64,000 bases of DNA from Bisporella sp. PMI_857 (Eukaryota; Ascomycota; Leotiomycetes; Helotiales; Helotiaceae), in the NCBI GenBank assembly GCA_021307315.1, contig JAJSPD010000024.1:62001-126000 (forward strand). The letters are read 5' to 3'. A model generated the notes under the pieces. That model ran no database searches, had not been told where the DNA came from, and saw only the letters and a program-made list of their open reading frames with translations. This document shows positions 33,027-44,330 of this stretch, piece after piece (within the stretch, counting starts at the first letter, position 1; the number at the start of each line of letters is the position of its first letter). The translations under genes and the position numbers were made by a program.

Positions 33027-34038
33027 ATGGCTGATAAATACAGACTTACTGTCAACATCGCAGAGAGCCTGTAAGTAATTCCCTAAACTCCTCATGCTAT
33101 GCATCTTTGCATCTAGGTGCAATTTCAGATATATACATATGGCAGGTTCCTTGAAGGTTTACTAATGTGAAATTATCTTCCAGTCTGCCAATTTACAATA
33201 ACAAAGAGGAGCCTTACAAGCTTTGCATCTCCAAGAAAGTCGGCAACGACTTCAATGTTGTCTTCCAGATTAAGAGTAGGCAAATTAACTTGAATCTTTA
33301 GGGGGCGGATAGCTAACCTCAAAAAAGGACCATTGATGACCAACGTCTTCAGCTGGACAGAGGATTACCAGATCTACCTTACAACGGACCCGTTCGAGTC
33401 TGGTGCCCCAGTCATCAGGTCTGATGCAGCAATGGTGATTCACAGCCAACAGCTCTTCACGTTGACCGAGTTCGGAACTCGTCAGTTGACTGACGGAAAG
33501 AGTGCGTTCGCTTTATTTCCCAGAGAAAAATAACTGCCCCACATAACTAATGCTTTCTCAGACATTCCAGCTGGCCAATTCAACTTTCGAAACAATTTCG
33601 ACGACATCAGCGCAGTGATCAGCTGCTCTACTGCTGGTGGGGTTTACAAGCCAATCTATCAGCAACCGACCCCTACTCCCACTCACGGGACGGCTCGATT
33701 CACTCCTAAGAATTATTATAAGGTCTGGTTGCAGCAAAACATTGACGAGTCCTACATGTAAGTTGTTCTTTCCTACTATGGTTTACCTGAATTTTTGGGT
33801 CATGTGCTAATATTTAACGACTCTCTTAGGCTCGCCGATATCGATAGTACGGCGTGTGAGGTAGAATATACTAAAGGGGTGACTCAACAGAGTAGGTGTA
33901 GCCTTGCTCCATTCGACCATCTCCATGTTTCCGGAAACTTCAAACTAACTTTTAGTAGCAATAACACTCAACAATGCCGAAATCTGGGTTGGCGACGTCA
34001 AGTCTAGTGACAGCGCTCCCAATGACGACTCTTCCTAG
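33027..34038 (+). CDS. Orphan six-exon gene, 216-aa protein
   Basis: Exons 33027-33070, 33184-33275, 33328-33501, 33562-33757, 33830-33891 and 33956-34038. Introns are 113, 52, 60, 72 and 64 nt with consensus ends, and the phases sum exactly to 217 codons. The protein is soluble, without signal peptide or membrane segment. Recognisable patterns are only local: YRLTVNIAESLLPIYN, SWTEDYQIYLTTDPFESG, GQFNFRNNFDDISAVISC and LNNAEIWVGDV, which suggest an all-beta fold. I do not recognise the family. That five introns restore one frame is strong evidence of a real, constrained gene. Confidence 0.8.
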
Positions 34039-36209
34039 ATTTACAGTGCAGTAAAGGCCAGCTCGCTCAGGTGGGCAGAATTTGTCTAGATGCAGCTCGA
34101 GGAGTGAGGCACTGTTCAGCGATACTAGAGAGGTCTAATTATAGCTTTATTTTTATTAGCTTTATGTCTATCGTTTGTTTTGAATTTTCAATAGCATTTA
34201 TATAAGTAATGAGCCTTCTCTATTCTCGTGGAAGACGGCAGCGTAAGTGAAAAGCCTTGAATTTTAAAAAGATAATCAAGCAGCATATAGTAGAAGCATG
34301 CTTCGTAGTAAATAACTGCTCGAAGCGCTACTCCCTCCATATTTTCGAGACCATTTGTCGTCTATCAGTCGTAATGTTCGTGCCCAGACCTTCCCGTCTT
34401 TCTACTGTCCTCCAAGACCAAACGAAAGGGGACAGTGATATAACAATCAGCGGTAAAGTTCAGAGGAAGCTCTGACAAACTACAGAAACCTAGAAATTAC
34501 CAGTAATTGGCTTCCTGGCACTACCAATAAAGCCAGCCAAGAGGTTAAAGAAGAGCAAGCTTTATCGACAGCACTCTCTCTTGAAATGACAGAATCGATG
34601 AGCAAGCGACCAACGAAGAAAAGAGGCGAGCAATTAAGGCACTTGCAAGGATATATGAGGGTTTGTAATGCGGCCTTGAGATCGAGGGATAACGTCTATG
34701 CGAATCTGGTGCAAAGATCTTGTTGAACTTGTGTAACGTTGACCAGCAAATTAAATGCTCTCACGGAAGTACTATTGCACCTTATAGTCTGACAAGTGTC
34801 CTCTCTTATCAGTCTAACTATAGCCTTTTACCTTCATCTGCCGACTTTCGACTTTGAACTGCTAACTGGTTTTCCCCCCAATAAATAGCTAGAAGCCACC
34901 TATCTAGGATCTTGGTGCATTCTTTAGAGATTCAAGATCACAACTCAGGCATATATCCACACAGCATGCATCTGCACCAGCCAGATAAGACCAAACATGG
35001 TAGTAAAACCCATAATCCAAGAACTCGAGTGTCGGAGGCACAGGTGGAGATGCCTCTGCTAAAAAAAAAACAGCAGTCCTCCAAGCTTAACCAGGGTTTC
35101 GACACGGCTGGTTCGTCTAGTATTTTGAAGCTCCATAATTTTTCTTGCACGTGCTCTGGTCAGTGTAGCCTATTGTGGTTGGCAATTTGGCACAAAGAGC
35201 ATTCCTCTCCATGGCAAGTTTCATGTCATTTCTACATCACTTACCGAGTTCGTAGTCTCGCTTTCTGAGTCACTCGCTTTTTCAGTCTCTGATTTAGCTA
35301 TCTCCCTCACTCTCGGGATGAACTGTGCCTTGATCCGCATATGATGAAACTGAGAACATTGTACTGTGACCAGATTCACCAGGTAGAGGATCAACGCGGT
35401 ATCCTTTGCTAACAACCAATGAGAAAGAACCACATTCATGCTAGTAGAAACTTGTTGGTCGAAAAGAAATCTCGGTGTTTACCACTGTATCCAAGGATGT
35501 CCCGGCCGGGAATAGTCTTACCGTAGTTTCAACTCCATTGTTGACTTCACGGGCTCTAATGTAAAGGAGAAGTAAGCAGAACCCACCACGTTCTATACTC
35601 AGAACGGAAGCTGCTATCTTCCCGTTTTGCAAACACCTCGAGGCATGGAGACTGTGCTTCGGTGTGAACTCAAGACTGCATCACCTATTTGTCCGAGAGA
35701 TATAATTCCGAAGTCAGCGCCAATCTCTAAGTCCCGAAACAGAATAATGAATGCGCATTGATATCGATAGCCATAGCGGCCTGAAAGTAAAATCATCTTG
35801 GGGAATGTTTATTGGATATACGGATCACCCGCGCCATGTTTGTACTGGAAAAGGTCCTGGAGGAAAGGGTGCTCTATTAGTATACTTGCCACCCATTTTT
35901 CACAGGGGTATACAGCATAGCTCTCGATCTGGAAGAACTTCGCGATTCCGAAAATCATTTATTGCTATGTTGGGAACTCCAAATACATAGTTCGGATCCG
36001 CGGTATGGATTAGTTCAAGGTTATTGGAGAGCCCAAAGTTTGTCAGGGATATATTATAGTGCTCAGGGGATTGTTGCCCGCTTTCTTAATAAATCGAGGG
36101 CTGTAACCCAAGAACTTATTCTTCAAGTTAAAAAAGTGTTTAGTTGATTCTGCGAATAAATTGGGGTATCTTCCTTCCATGCAACAGAGTCCTAAGGCCA
36201 CTGCTAGGG
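34039..36209. other. Gene-poor stretch, possible gene fragments
   Basis: 2.2 kb without a recognised gene. Short coding-looking pieces occur (for example about 34588-34671 plus, reading EQATNEEKRRAIKALARIYEG), but they do not connect to a family I know. It probably includes decayed sequence next to the HET relic. Confidence 0.4.
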
Positions 36210-37073
36210 AAATAACGAGCGATCTATCGATTGCTTGTGATCTCTTCCTGCAATCTTTTCAATGCCTTACTTCCTTCTCCGTATAGTAATGGTATGTTGA
36301 TATCGAAGATGCCCAGCAGGTAGTAGGTAGTATCCTCCCCACGACTTGTCTCGCGGCCAGCCATCCGCAACATCTTTCCTCCAATTGAGCAAGACATAGC
36401 GTTCTCAGGAGATCTAAGAGCACCAAGTGGTATTCCAGTTATGTCTTATAATAATCGTAGTCGAAGTTCTTGCTCCTCTTTAGAGTCCTTAAGGTCAGCG
36501 TGGTGCCAGTGATATTGTTGAGATTGCATGGACATCAGCTTCCAATATTTGGTAAAAAAAAAACCTCATGGACTTTGGCGCAAGCAATTCCTGCAATGTC
36601 CAACCACGGGTAAACTACCGGCTTTTCCGGAATGAATCTCTAAATCTAACCTTTTTGATATCTTCGACAGGATTCCGCCTGTCCGAATAATCCCATTCCG
36701 GCTCTTCAGTCTCGTCACTGAGCTTTCCAGCAACGTTGCCAGGGTCTTCAATACCAACGAGGTATACATAGCAAACGCAGGAATTGCCGTACCATACAAA
36801 CATGGAATTGATTTCTTCAGAGAGTTCAACACTGATAGATTTGTCGATGCAATTGGTGTCGACCCAAATGTAGTAGAAGCCATCAGCCTGCGCCTGAGTA
36901 CAAGCAGATTTAATCTTGGCGAACCTTGCCTTTTTGGGTGCTTTTTGGAAATTTTGCTAGTCCTGGAAAGTGACCTCCCCATCTTCTCATGCGTGGGATA
37001 AAATCATGTAATCCGGGATATCGTCCCCGACGAAACACTCCAGCTTGAGGCTTTCAGTGTTGATCAACCACAT
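36210..37073 (-). pseudogene. HET-domain (heterokaryon incompatibility) gene, inactivated
   Basis: From an ATG at 37073 the frame reads MWLINTESLKLECFVGDDIP, then YMILSHA and a TGA (36987-36989) where HET proteins have Trp (SHTWED). It goes on EVTFQD then TAG (36957-36959) where the family has Trp (DW), through YIWVDTNCIDK and SMFVWYGNSCVCYVYL, to SR then TAG (36615-36617) where Trp is expected (SRWFTRGWTLQELLAP). After a frame change, ETSRGEDTTYYLLGIFDINIP and LLYGEGSKALKRLQEEI follow. These are standard HET-domain blocks in order. Three Trp codons turned into stops plus a frameshift mean the gene is dead. HET proteins trigger cell death between incompatible strains. Confidence 0.88.
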
Positions 37074-38598
37074 GCTTTGATGGGTTAAGATACAATAGAA
37101 TTTGATATGACCGATATGTAGAAACAAATGCTGAGCGCAAGAGCCCAACATAGAGGCACCAAAAAGTAGATGAAGAGAGAGAAAACAAAAATGGCACGAA
37201 GAGTTCGGGAGAAAAAGTTCGTTCGGGATAATGTGTGCTAGAATATCTGGCATCAGGCGGATCGAATGTGGCCAAATACCCTTCTGGGGAGGCTGTAAAT
37301 TAAACAAACATTGCACTGACAGAGAGATGTGGGTAAACCGGGAAATGTTTCTGAATGGCGGCCCAAATGCGGCAACTTGATACCGAATGTACTTCATAGT
37401 TGCTGCAAGTTGGCAGACTACGAGGCAGAATCACTCCTGTTCTGTAGAAATCGCATACAGATTTGGTAAGACGATATCTGTGTAAAACAATCGCCTGAGT
37501 GGAATTTGTCGATCATTTCATGCTGTGGGTTATGGTTCTTCCGATTCTAGGCTCTTCACTCTCCTCTCTCTCTAGACCGACACGAGCAGGTGACATGTCT
37601 TGCAGGCTCATTGCGTAGGTATGGTGCCGTAAGTCGAACTAGCCAGCATCATGTAACACCAAAGCCCCTTCGACTATTCCAAAGCTGAGAAGGCGTAGCC
37701 GACCCCCATACAAAGAGCAACGGTTATGATACCGTTTTTGGTATCTTGCCCCTGTATACACTACATAAGGTTACAGTATGTAATACGTATACTCATTTAG
37801 CAACCAATGGGGTGAGCATCCGTATGTCATGGCGGCTGTGTCAGTTGCGCCTAGTCGACCCGACAGTTTGGGTATGACAGGGATATCTCCACTGGACTCC
37901 GTATCATCCCAGCAGCTGAACTCGTCGTGCGCTGTGACCTACCGGCCCTTGCAGCCTCTACGAGATAGATATTTGATCAGATATAAATGGAAGCAGAGAA
38001 TAGGGTACGATATATACTGTATTCTCCGCCTAAAGTATTCCTCGCGTATGCGCTAGTTGTGCAAAATGTTGTAGTGCAGTGCCATCTTGGTATGCGGTGG
38101 TCCTACTCCGTTAAGTTCTACATAAATATTGATTAGCTACTGTCTGTCCTCATCCTCAGAGCTAATCGAAACGCGGAAGTCAAGGATTATAGCTGCATCG
38201 GGGCTGACTTTTTTTGGCAAGATATTCGGTGAGCATTTCGAGAGCTTCTCGCCCGCGCTAAGCGAGCTTACAGTTCCATGTCTAGAACTGACCAATAAAA
38301 CAACGCATAGTCAGCATTTAAGCGTTATGATTGGCTACAATCCATGCTACAGATCAGGCAAACTGACCCCATTGCTGGAGGGGGCATTGTACATCATTTC
38401 TAGCACTGCCCATACATTGCAATGACCTTTGACTGAGTTCCCTTTATTGCTTCCCAACCGACTACAGTCAAAAATTGCTATCCCCATAAAGGATGAGTGC
38501 CATCAAGTCTGGATTTCGAGACTCCTTCCCATGGTGATATTAACTTGCCATTAAATGTTCGACATCAAGCTATCTCAGTAATCTTCGACACCAAAAAA
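37074..38598. other. Intergenic, nothing recognised
   Basis: 1.5 kb between the HET relic and the next gene, including its promoter. Small frames only; an ATG at 38493 meets a stop after 14 codons in its own frame. Confidence 0.45.
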
Positions 38599-40509
38599 AT
38601 GACCTCAACAGTGGATATCCCGCTTCGACCTAAACATATCTCTTCATTATCGCCATCTATCAGCTTATCTTCGCCATCAACAGTCAGTCCACCATCTAGC
38701 TCTGATTCGAGAGCAGCTGTAGAGGCCGTCTGGGACTCCCCAGTACTTGCTAGATCACCTTCATCATCGCCACCGACAACGCCTCCGAGTGATGATGACG
38801 AGAACTACTGGGAAGACAAAAATGGCCAGTCTGAAATATCACCCTCGATTAGGCCTAAAAAGCGTTCAAAAAGCTCCTATCCCGTTCGACCGTCTTCGAT
38901 AAGAAGTTGGCAAAAACCCGACTCACATGCGCGTTCTGGCAAGTCTCCGTCTCTCTCGCAGCGCACTAACGACGGCTACACGACTCGCCTCTCCCCAGCT
39001 TTGGATCCCTTGCTTTTGGATAAAGGTGACCACCTGCCGACTAGATATTTCCCATCGGCTGACAGTGGGGAGAGCGGTGCAGATAATTTATATAAAGAAA
39101 CGGCTTTGCGCAAGAAGAGTGATCCATTCGGTATTGATGTACAGCACAATGGGCTCCCATCGGCCCCGATTGATCAAGGCACTGTAATGCTAGATTTAAA
39201 CCTCTCAAAACAAGAATCTACTACGACCGGTGCTGAGAAAGCAGAGCCCCTTATTAGGAGACGGCGGTATAACCGCCCTCGAAATCGCAAGCCTCCTATG
39301 CCAGGTGGTTGGGAATCTGAGATTGATGGTCAAGGACATAGCTCAGAATGTTCCGTGAAGGACTCATTAGACGGGTCATCCGAAGATGAAGGTTCGACGT
39401 CATTAGTATTGAATCAAACGCCATCCAAACAACCTTCTACTAAAAACAACATTTCAAAGAGTAATAAGAAGGGAAGATCTCCAAAAACTCGCAGTCCAAC
39501 CAATCCGGAATTTTCGCCTTACCATGATGTACCAATCAATGTCAACGACGCCTTACACCGCATTATTGGGCGAATAGATGCTCAGTCTAGCACAGCTCGG
39601 AAAAGCTCGAAAAAAGGTGCTAAAGAGACAGGCAATGACTACACATGGACCGATTCCTCTGGAATAGAGCCTCCTGCCGCAGATCACTTCGGCCACATAT
39701 ACATGTTCGAGACGCCAAAGTATCCTGGGTTTATCAAAATAGGCATGACAACACAGCCTGTCTCCAAACGTATCAAGCAGTGGGATGATCAGTGTGACAT
39801 GGGAATCAATATAATTGAGCAGCCACTCGATAAGCCCTTCCACAATATTGATATTGTCGAAAAGATTATCCATACCGAGCTGTGGGCGCAGCGCCGGAAG
39901 TTCAAATGCAAATGCGGAACAGAACACAGGCTACGCCTCAAACTGACCAACGACTCTAAGAAGGCACCGAAGAATGAACCCGCATATTACACTACGCACG
40001 GAGAGTGGTTTCAGATCAGTTACGAGGACGCGTTTAAGGTCATAACTGCTTGGAGAGAGTGGGTGGCGCCAGATTCCCGGTGGTTATCGCGTAGCATGTT
40101 TGTCCTTCCCCCGTATGGTCGTGATCGACAACTGCAAGGGTACTGGATAAATCGATATCGCAATTTGCCATCTGCTATGAAACGCAAAGACCCTCTCATC
40201 TGGGAAAAGTGGCGACAGCCGCCGCCTCTCTTGGAGGTTTTTTTGGAGCTTTCCGATTCCAGCGTAAAGCATTTAAAGGATAATTATCACATGAGTTCGA
40301 GTCTACTTGATTCTGTTCAGGATTTTGTTCATGCTGCTCTTTCCCAGCTTCAATTCGTCATCAGCAGCACGGTTGCGCTCGTACGAATTCTAGTGCTGCT
40401 TTATATTTTTTGGTTATTCTCAGATCATGGGAGTCGTGTTGCCTTTGGGATTGGAGGGGTTGTTATCTATTTTGTAGTGAAGTGGCTACTTTTGCGGAGA
40501 TATGGTTGA
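38599..40509 (+). CDS. T5orf172/GIY-YIG-like domain protein with C-terminal membrane anchor
   Basis: Single exon, 636 aa from the first in-frame ATG (the frame is open to 38497 without another ATG). Residues 1 to about 340 are Ser/Pro-rich and disordered, with basic clusters (LIRRRRYNRPRNRKPP). At about 365-485 lies the T5orf172 (DUF1766) domain, a GIY-YIG-like nuclease fold. It has GHIYMFETPKYPGFIKIGMTT, an Arg in the SKRIKQW helix, then FHNIDIVEKIIHTEL and the C-terminal GEWFQISYEDA block. A hydrophobic stretch (VALVRILVLLYIFWLF and following) is probably one or two membrane helices at the end. Known in fungi as the mug113-like group; biochemical role not established. Confidence 0.88.
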   Translation: MTSTVDIPLRPKHISSLSPSISLSSPSTVSPPSSSDSRAAVEAVWDSPVLARSPSSSPPTTPPSDDDENYWEDKNGQSEISPSIRPKKRSKSSYPVRPSSIRSWQKPDSHARSGKSPSLSQRTNDGYTTRLSPALDPLLLDKGDHLPTRYFPSADSGESGADNLYKETALRKKSDPFGIDVQHNGLPSAPIDQGTVMLDLNLSKQESTTTGAEKAEPLIRRRRYNRPRNRKPPMPGGWESEIDGQGHSSECSVKDSLDGSSEDEGSTSLVLNQTPSKQPSTKNNISKSNKKGRSPKTRSPTNPEFSPYHDVPINVNDALHRIIGRIDAQSSTARKSSKKGAKETGNDYTWTDSSGIEPPAADHFGHIYMFETPKYPGFIKIGMTTQPVSKRIKQWDDQCDMGINIIEQPLDKPFHNIDIVEKIIHTELWAQRRKFKCKCGTEHRLRLKLTNDSKKAPKNEPAYYTTHGEWFQISYEDAFKVITAWREWVAPDSRWLSRSMFVLPPYGRDRQLQGYWINRYRNLPSAMKRKDPLIWEKWRQPPPLLEVFLELSDSSVKHLKDNYHMSSSLLDSVQDFVHAALSQLQFVISSTVALVRILVLLYIFWLFSDHGSRVAFGIGGVVIYFVVKWLLLRRYG

Positions 40510-41592
40510 TGCTGACCCGAGGGTGACAATGACTTCAAGAAGAAAAGATAGAATGATATATGGGATCTAGGTACATATAAAGAGAATTACCGAGAGTTGA
40601 TAACATGTATATATATAGGTACGGATTTGAATATGAAATCGAATAACGATTCTATTGCAGAGCAGCTTTGAATTTGTCTACTCCCAGTATAGTGTGAAGT
40701 TTTGAAAAGGTTTTTGTTTATAGTTGCAACTTTCCATTTGACATTCTCGTTTATTTCTTCAATAAGATGTGCTTCATGTTGCCCAAGGTGGAAATAGTAA
40801 TATCTGTCCAACTCTGAAATAAAAAAACCCCGCTGAAGATACTTATGAGAAAATCGTCTGCATGTCTGCAAGTTTCTCATTGGTCGAGCAAATGAGAAGC
40901 CCCTGTAAAGCGGCACTTAATACTTGCCTCTATGGAGAAATGAAGCGACGTATAGTAGTTCTGGGGAATAGTCACTCCTGTGTCAAAACGATAGTCCTCC
41001 GGTACTGGTAAGTCATTCGACATTAATATCAAGCAGCATACAATAATTTCTTACTAAAAAATCCAACCTCCCGCGCTACGAAATTCGTTTATTATGCCCG
41101 CATAGCTGCTTCATACTAACAAGTTGATGTTACTGAGGAACTAGAGGTCGGACTTGAAAACGCAATGCTAGGAAGGCGTATGCGCAAGATGCCAAAGTCT
41201 AAAAGCTGTACAAGTATTAGATCTTGTAAGTGCAGCAAAATGGCCTACTCGTATTCAAAGTCTTTGATTAGTCCCTATCAAGGATATCACTAGTTCAGCA
41301 AGCCAATTAAGGAATAAATAGCTCGCCCTTGCTAGAGAAGAAACGAAAGTGCGCTAGCTAATAAACGCAGGTATCGTCTGCTTCTCTCTGGACCCGCAAA
41401 AGCAACGAGCCCTGCCTGTGTAGCCCCAAGATTCAAGTGCAAGTACAAATATCGATTTTCAATGCTTCCAGAAGCCCTAGAGTATCACAAGTGATAAAAA
41501 AATGTATATGATAACCAAGGATATATAATTCGGGTCTATCAAGACCTAGTCCACCAAGACAAGTTCAACGAAGATAAGCCATGCTCTTCCTT
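40510..41592. other. Intergenic, nothing recognised
   Basis: 1.1 kb with only short frames, none with a motif. Confidence 0.45.
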
Positions 41593-41903
41593 CTAGTTTT
41601 TCTCCGCGTCCCCTTTCTTTTCCTCCGCCGATTCCTCCACTGGCTCCTTAAAATCTATACACATTAGCTGAAGTTATTATAAATGAAGCAGAACGAACCT
41701 CTACCAAGAGCCTCATGGCCTCCTGAACGGAGCATCCTTCCCCTGCAACACTTCTTGAAGCATTTAAACGTTCCCGGAAGAATCTTCCAAGTAGCCAGCG
41801 AGGCTTCCTGTTTCGACCCACAAAGTGAGCACTGAATGGCGATTAATTCGTCTTCTCCAGAGATTACTGGGGGGTCTTTTTTGTCATCATTTTTAGAACT
41901 CAT
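41593..41903 (-). CDS. Small zinc-ribbon-like protein (86 aa)
   Basis: Two exons (41903-41705, 41654-41593) joined by a 50-nt intron, phases consistent. The protein has CSLCGS at about residues 25-30 and CFKKCC at about 48-53, enough for one zinc site. Next comes RGRMLRSGGHEA, and after the splice a highly charged tail (EPVEESAEEKKGDAEKN). No family recognised. The predicted splice replaces a non-coding-looking end by an acidic/basic tail, which supports the intron. Intracellular by absence of a signal. Confidence 0.65.
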
Positions 41904-42896
41904 TTCTGATTGTGGTATGCTTGAAGCCGTGCTGAAACTTGATTATATTGTGGTTCTAATTTGAGGCTGAGGATCGTTTGTCAAGCAGATTGTGGTTATT
42001 GCAGATGAGGGGAACATCAACCTAGACAAGCTGCCCATTTATAATACTAGAAAGGGCCTTTCCAGTCAACAGAGCTGCGTGTTGTTGTGGTGAATTATTT
42101 GGCTACATTACTGTCGTCTTACACAAGCAGGTGTTCCCTCCTCATCGTGACTCCGAATATCCTTCTCTGCGAGTCTCTACATTGCTTGGCTCTTTTCGTG
42201 TTACCGAGTTGCAGTTTTCATGACATAGAGGATAATTCATGCCCAATATTATTATGTAGTGACATGATTTCGCTCAGTAAGCGAGATCTACATATCCACG
42301 TGTAGGCAGTCCAGGGCTTTACAAGGCTATCTGTTCGGTGCACTACAAATATTGAGTGCACAAAAGCAAATTTGACAAGACTTTACTTTTTATAAGCCTT
42401 TGAGTGGTATAACAAGTTCCTGAAGTTCTCTCAGACAATCAATCCAATTACCTTCGGAGTTCCAGAGTGTGTCAAATTGATGTCCGACTTAGTTTACCGG
42501 CTATTACGTAGACCCCTAATTAAGACACCCCATATCGTTGAGCATTAGTCATGAATCATGGATATGGCCATTTTCAGCCTGAGAATTAAAAAGCCTACCA
42601 TAATTCGGCGTTCCATAAAATGGAGGGCACCACTGCTATTATACGTTAGTAGTCCACCTCGATTCAAAGCACCATATCTTAAGCCAAAAGCCTCTGAACT
42701 TTAGCAAAAGATTTCATAAAAAATATATCCTTTATTTGACACGATTCTGGTGGACGCTGGCACATGCTACACCATGGGATAAAAAGAGTCATTATTCAAC
42801 AACAGCGATCTGATTTGATGGATTACCTAGACGGACCTCGGCCCAAAGTCGTCAAAGTTCTCCCTGTTATCCTGCTTACATTCATTCAAAAACAGC
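41904..42896. other. Intergenic, nothing recognised
   Basis: About 1 kb between two small minus-strand genes; short frames only. Confidence 0.45.
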
Positions 42897-43160
42897 TCAA
42901 TAACCGCCAGAGCGCATCATCGGACCACCACATTGTCTGCAATTCTTCGTAATGTGGCCACCGAAATCTGGTCCTTGATTACCCCCCAATACGGAATCAT
43001 CCAGAGACGATACGGGACCGTCCAGCCGAGGCTGATTGCCCCTAGACTCCGGCTGTAAGACATCAACTGACCAGTCAGTATGTCTTGGTCCAGTGCACAA
43101 GAGCCTGCGTGGAGAAGCAAATGGTTTCTGCGCATCACTATCCCACCAATGAAGGCTCAT
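42897..43160 (-). CDS. Small hypothetical protein (87 aa) with C-terminal CxxC
   Basis: ATG-initiated single frame ending KNCRQCGGPMMRSGGY. The tail resembles the RMLRSGG stretch after the cysteines of the small protein at 41593-41903, so the two may be distantly related or share a binding motif. Nothing else recognised; it may be spurious or an exon of a larger gene. Confidence 0.35.
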   Translation of the reverse strand: MSLHWWDSDAQKPFASPRRLLCTGPRHTDWSVDVLQPESRGNQPRLDGPVSSLDDSVLGGNQGPDFGGHITKNCRQCGGPMMRSGGY

Positions 43161-43757
43161 TTTTACTTATGTAGACTTCAAGTGGTTGTTAGCTAAGTTG
43201 TATATATTTTGGTTTGGCTAGGTCTAGTGAGTAGGAAAAAAGTGTTGTTTGTTGTTTAGGAGGAAAGGAAATCTCCGGTAGCCAACCAGATATTTATACT
43301 CCTCTCAAGGTATAAATGATTCGGCATCTGCCTCCTTTTAGTGTCCTCATTTATTTGTAGTTCGGTATAATCAGATGCAGGAGGGCCATCGTTCTAGATA
43401 GTCTAAGAACTGAGTCCTTAGTATCTTGTTAGAACGAGACATGAGTTTATCATTCCGGGGATTCATTATCTTAGATAGTTTGAGCAGTCATAGCAGAGCT
43501 GTGTGAGTTTTCGCGGCTTTTAGACAACACAATCCAGACACAATCATCTCTCTCTGCCATCCTCGCCTCTTTCCCCTGACTTTAGCGAGACTTGGCGCAT
43601 TTACGTCAATGAAGCATGCCAAGACAATCGAGGCGTAGACAGCTCAAATGACTCCTCCGGCGTTGCTTACACCACCGCCATATATAAATCCGAGCACAAT
43701 CACCGCGCTCCTTAGCAAGTCCCAAAGCACCACAACCACAGTGGGGCCTCGCGCACA
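43161..43757. other. Intergenic, nothing recognised
   Basis: About 600 bp, divergent region between the small protein gene and the 2H phosphoesterase gene. AT-rich to about 43600, then abruptly GC-rich into the next gene. Confidence 0.45.
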
Positions 43758-44330
43758 ATGGCGCCATCCTCGTACATCTCCCTGGTCCTCTCACCAACCG
43801 CAAAAGACGCGCTCCAATCCCTGGCATGCGAAATCAACCTCGTCTCCCCCGTCGCCCTCGACCCAATGCCCTACCCAGAAATGCACATGACGCTCGTCTT
43901 CCTGGGCGCCAACCTCGCCCGGCAACCGCCTAACAAACGCACCGCTCTGTCCCACCTCCTCTCCACCTTCCCCTCCTGCCAATCCCCACCCCAACCCTCC
44001 CTCCAATTCACCGCTTTAGAGCTCTTCCCCCCAACAAAACGCAACCTCCTGATCGCGCGATACAATATCGACGGGCAGAACCTGGACGCCGTGCGGGAAT
44101 TGCAGAAGGCGTGCTATGAGCAGGGGTTGGTGAGCGAGGAAGAGCATATCAAATCGCAAGGCAGTGATTTCGTGGCGCACGTAACGCTGGGGAAATTCCG
44201 AGGCATGCGCGCGGACCAGAGCTCCGCGGTGGAGAAGGCGGTACTGCAAGTGAGCGCTTTTCTGGGCGAGACGGGTCGGCAGGCGTTGGAGTTACCATTT
44301 GAAGCGGCGTGTCTTTGTGGAGCTGGATGA
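43758..44330 (+). CDS. 2H phosphoesterase (LigT/ThpR/AKAP7-like)
   Basis: Single exon, 190 aa. The two HxT motifs that define the 2H superfamily are present, HMTLVFLG (H43, T45) and HVTLGKF (H141, T143), about 100 residues apart as expected. Members hydrolyse or ligate 2',5' or 2',3'-cyclic phosphodiester bonds in RNA end processing; the fungal substrate is unknown. Codon use is very rich in C and G at third positions, especially in the first 90 codons, unlike the AT-richer neighbours. That could reflect high expression, a local GC patch or a different origin. Confidence 0.9.
   Translation: MAPSSYISLVLSPTAKDALQSLACEINLVSPVALDPMPYPEMHMTLVFLGANLARQPPNKRTALSHLLSTFPSCQSPPQPSLQFTALELFPPTKRNLLIARYNIDGQNLDAVRELQKACYEQGLVSEEEHIKSQGSDFVAHVTLGKFRGMRADQSSAVEKAVLQVSAFLGETGRQALELPFEAACLCGAG

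Noticed and set aside
36566..36982. 138-codon frame on the minus strand
   Set aside because: It is the shifted frame of the HET-domain relic; the correct frame shows the HET blocks with stops.
37829..38425. Small plus-strand frames before the T5orf172 gene as possible 5' exons
   Set aside because: No splice pair joined them to the gene in phase with a convincing start.
38497..38598. Upstream extension of the T5orf172 gene
   Set aside because: The frame is open but begins at GTG; the first in-frame ATG is 38599, so the extension is not claimed.
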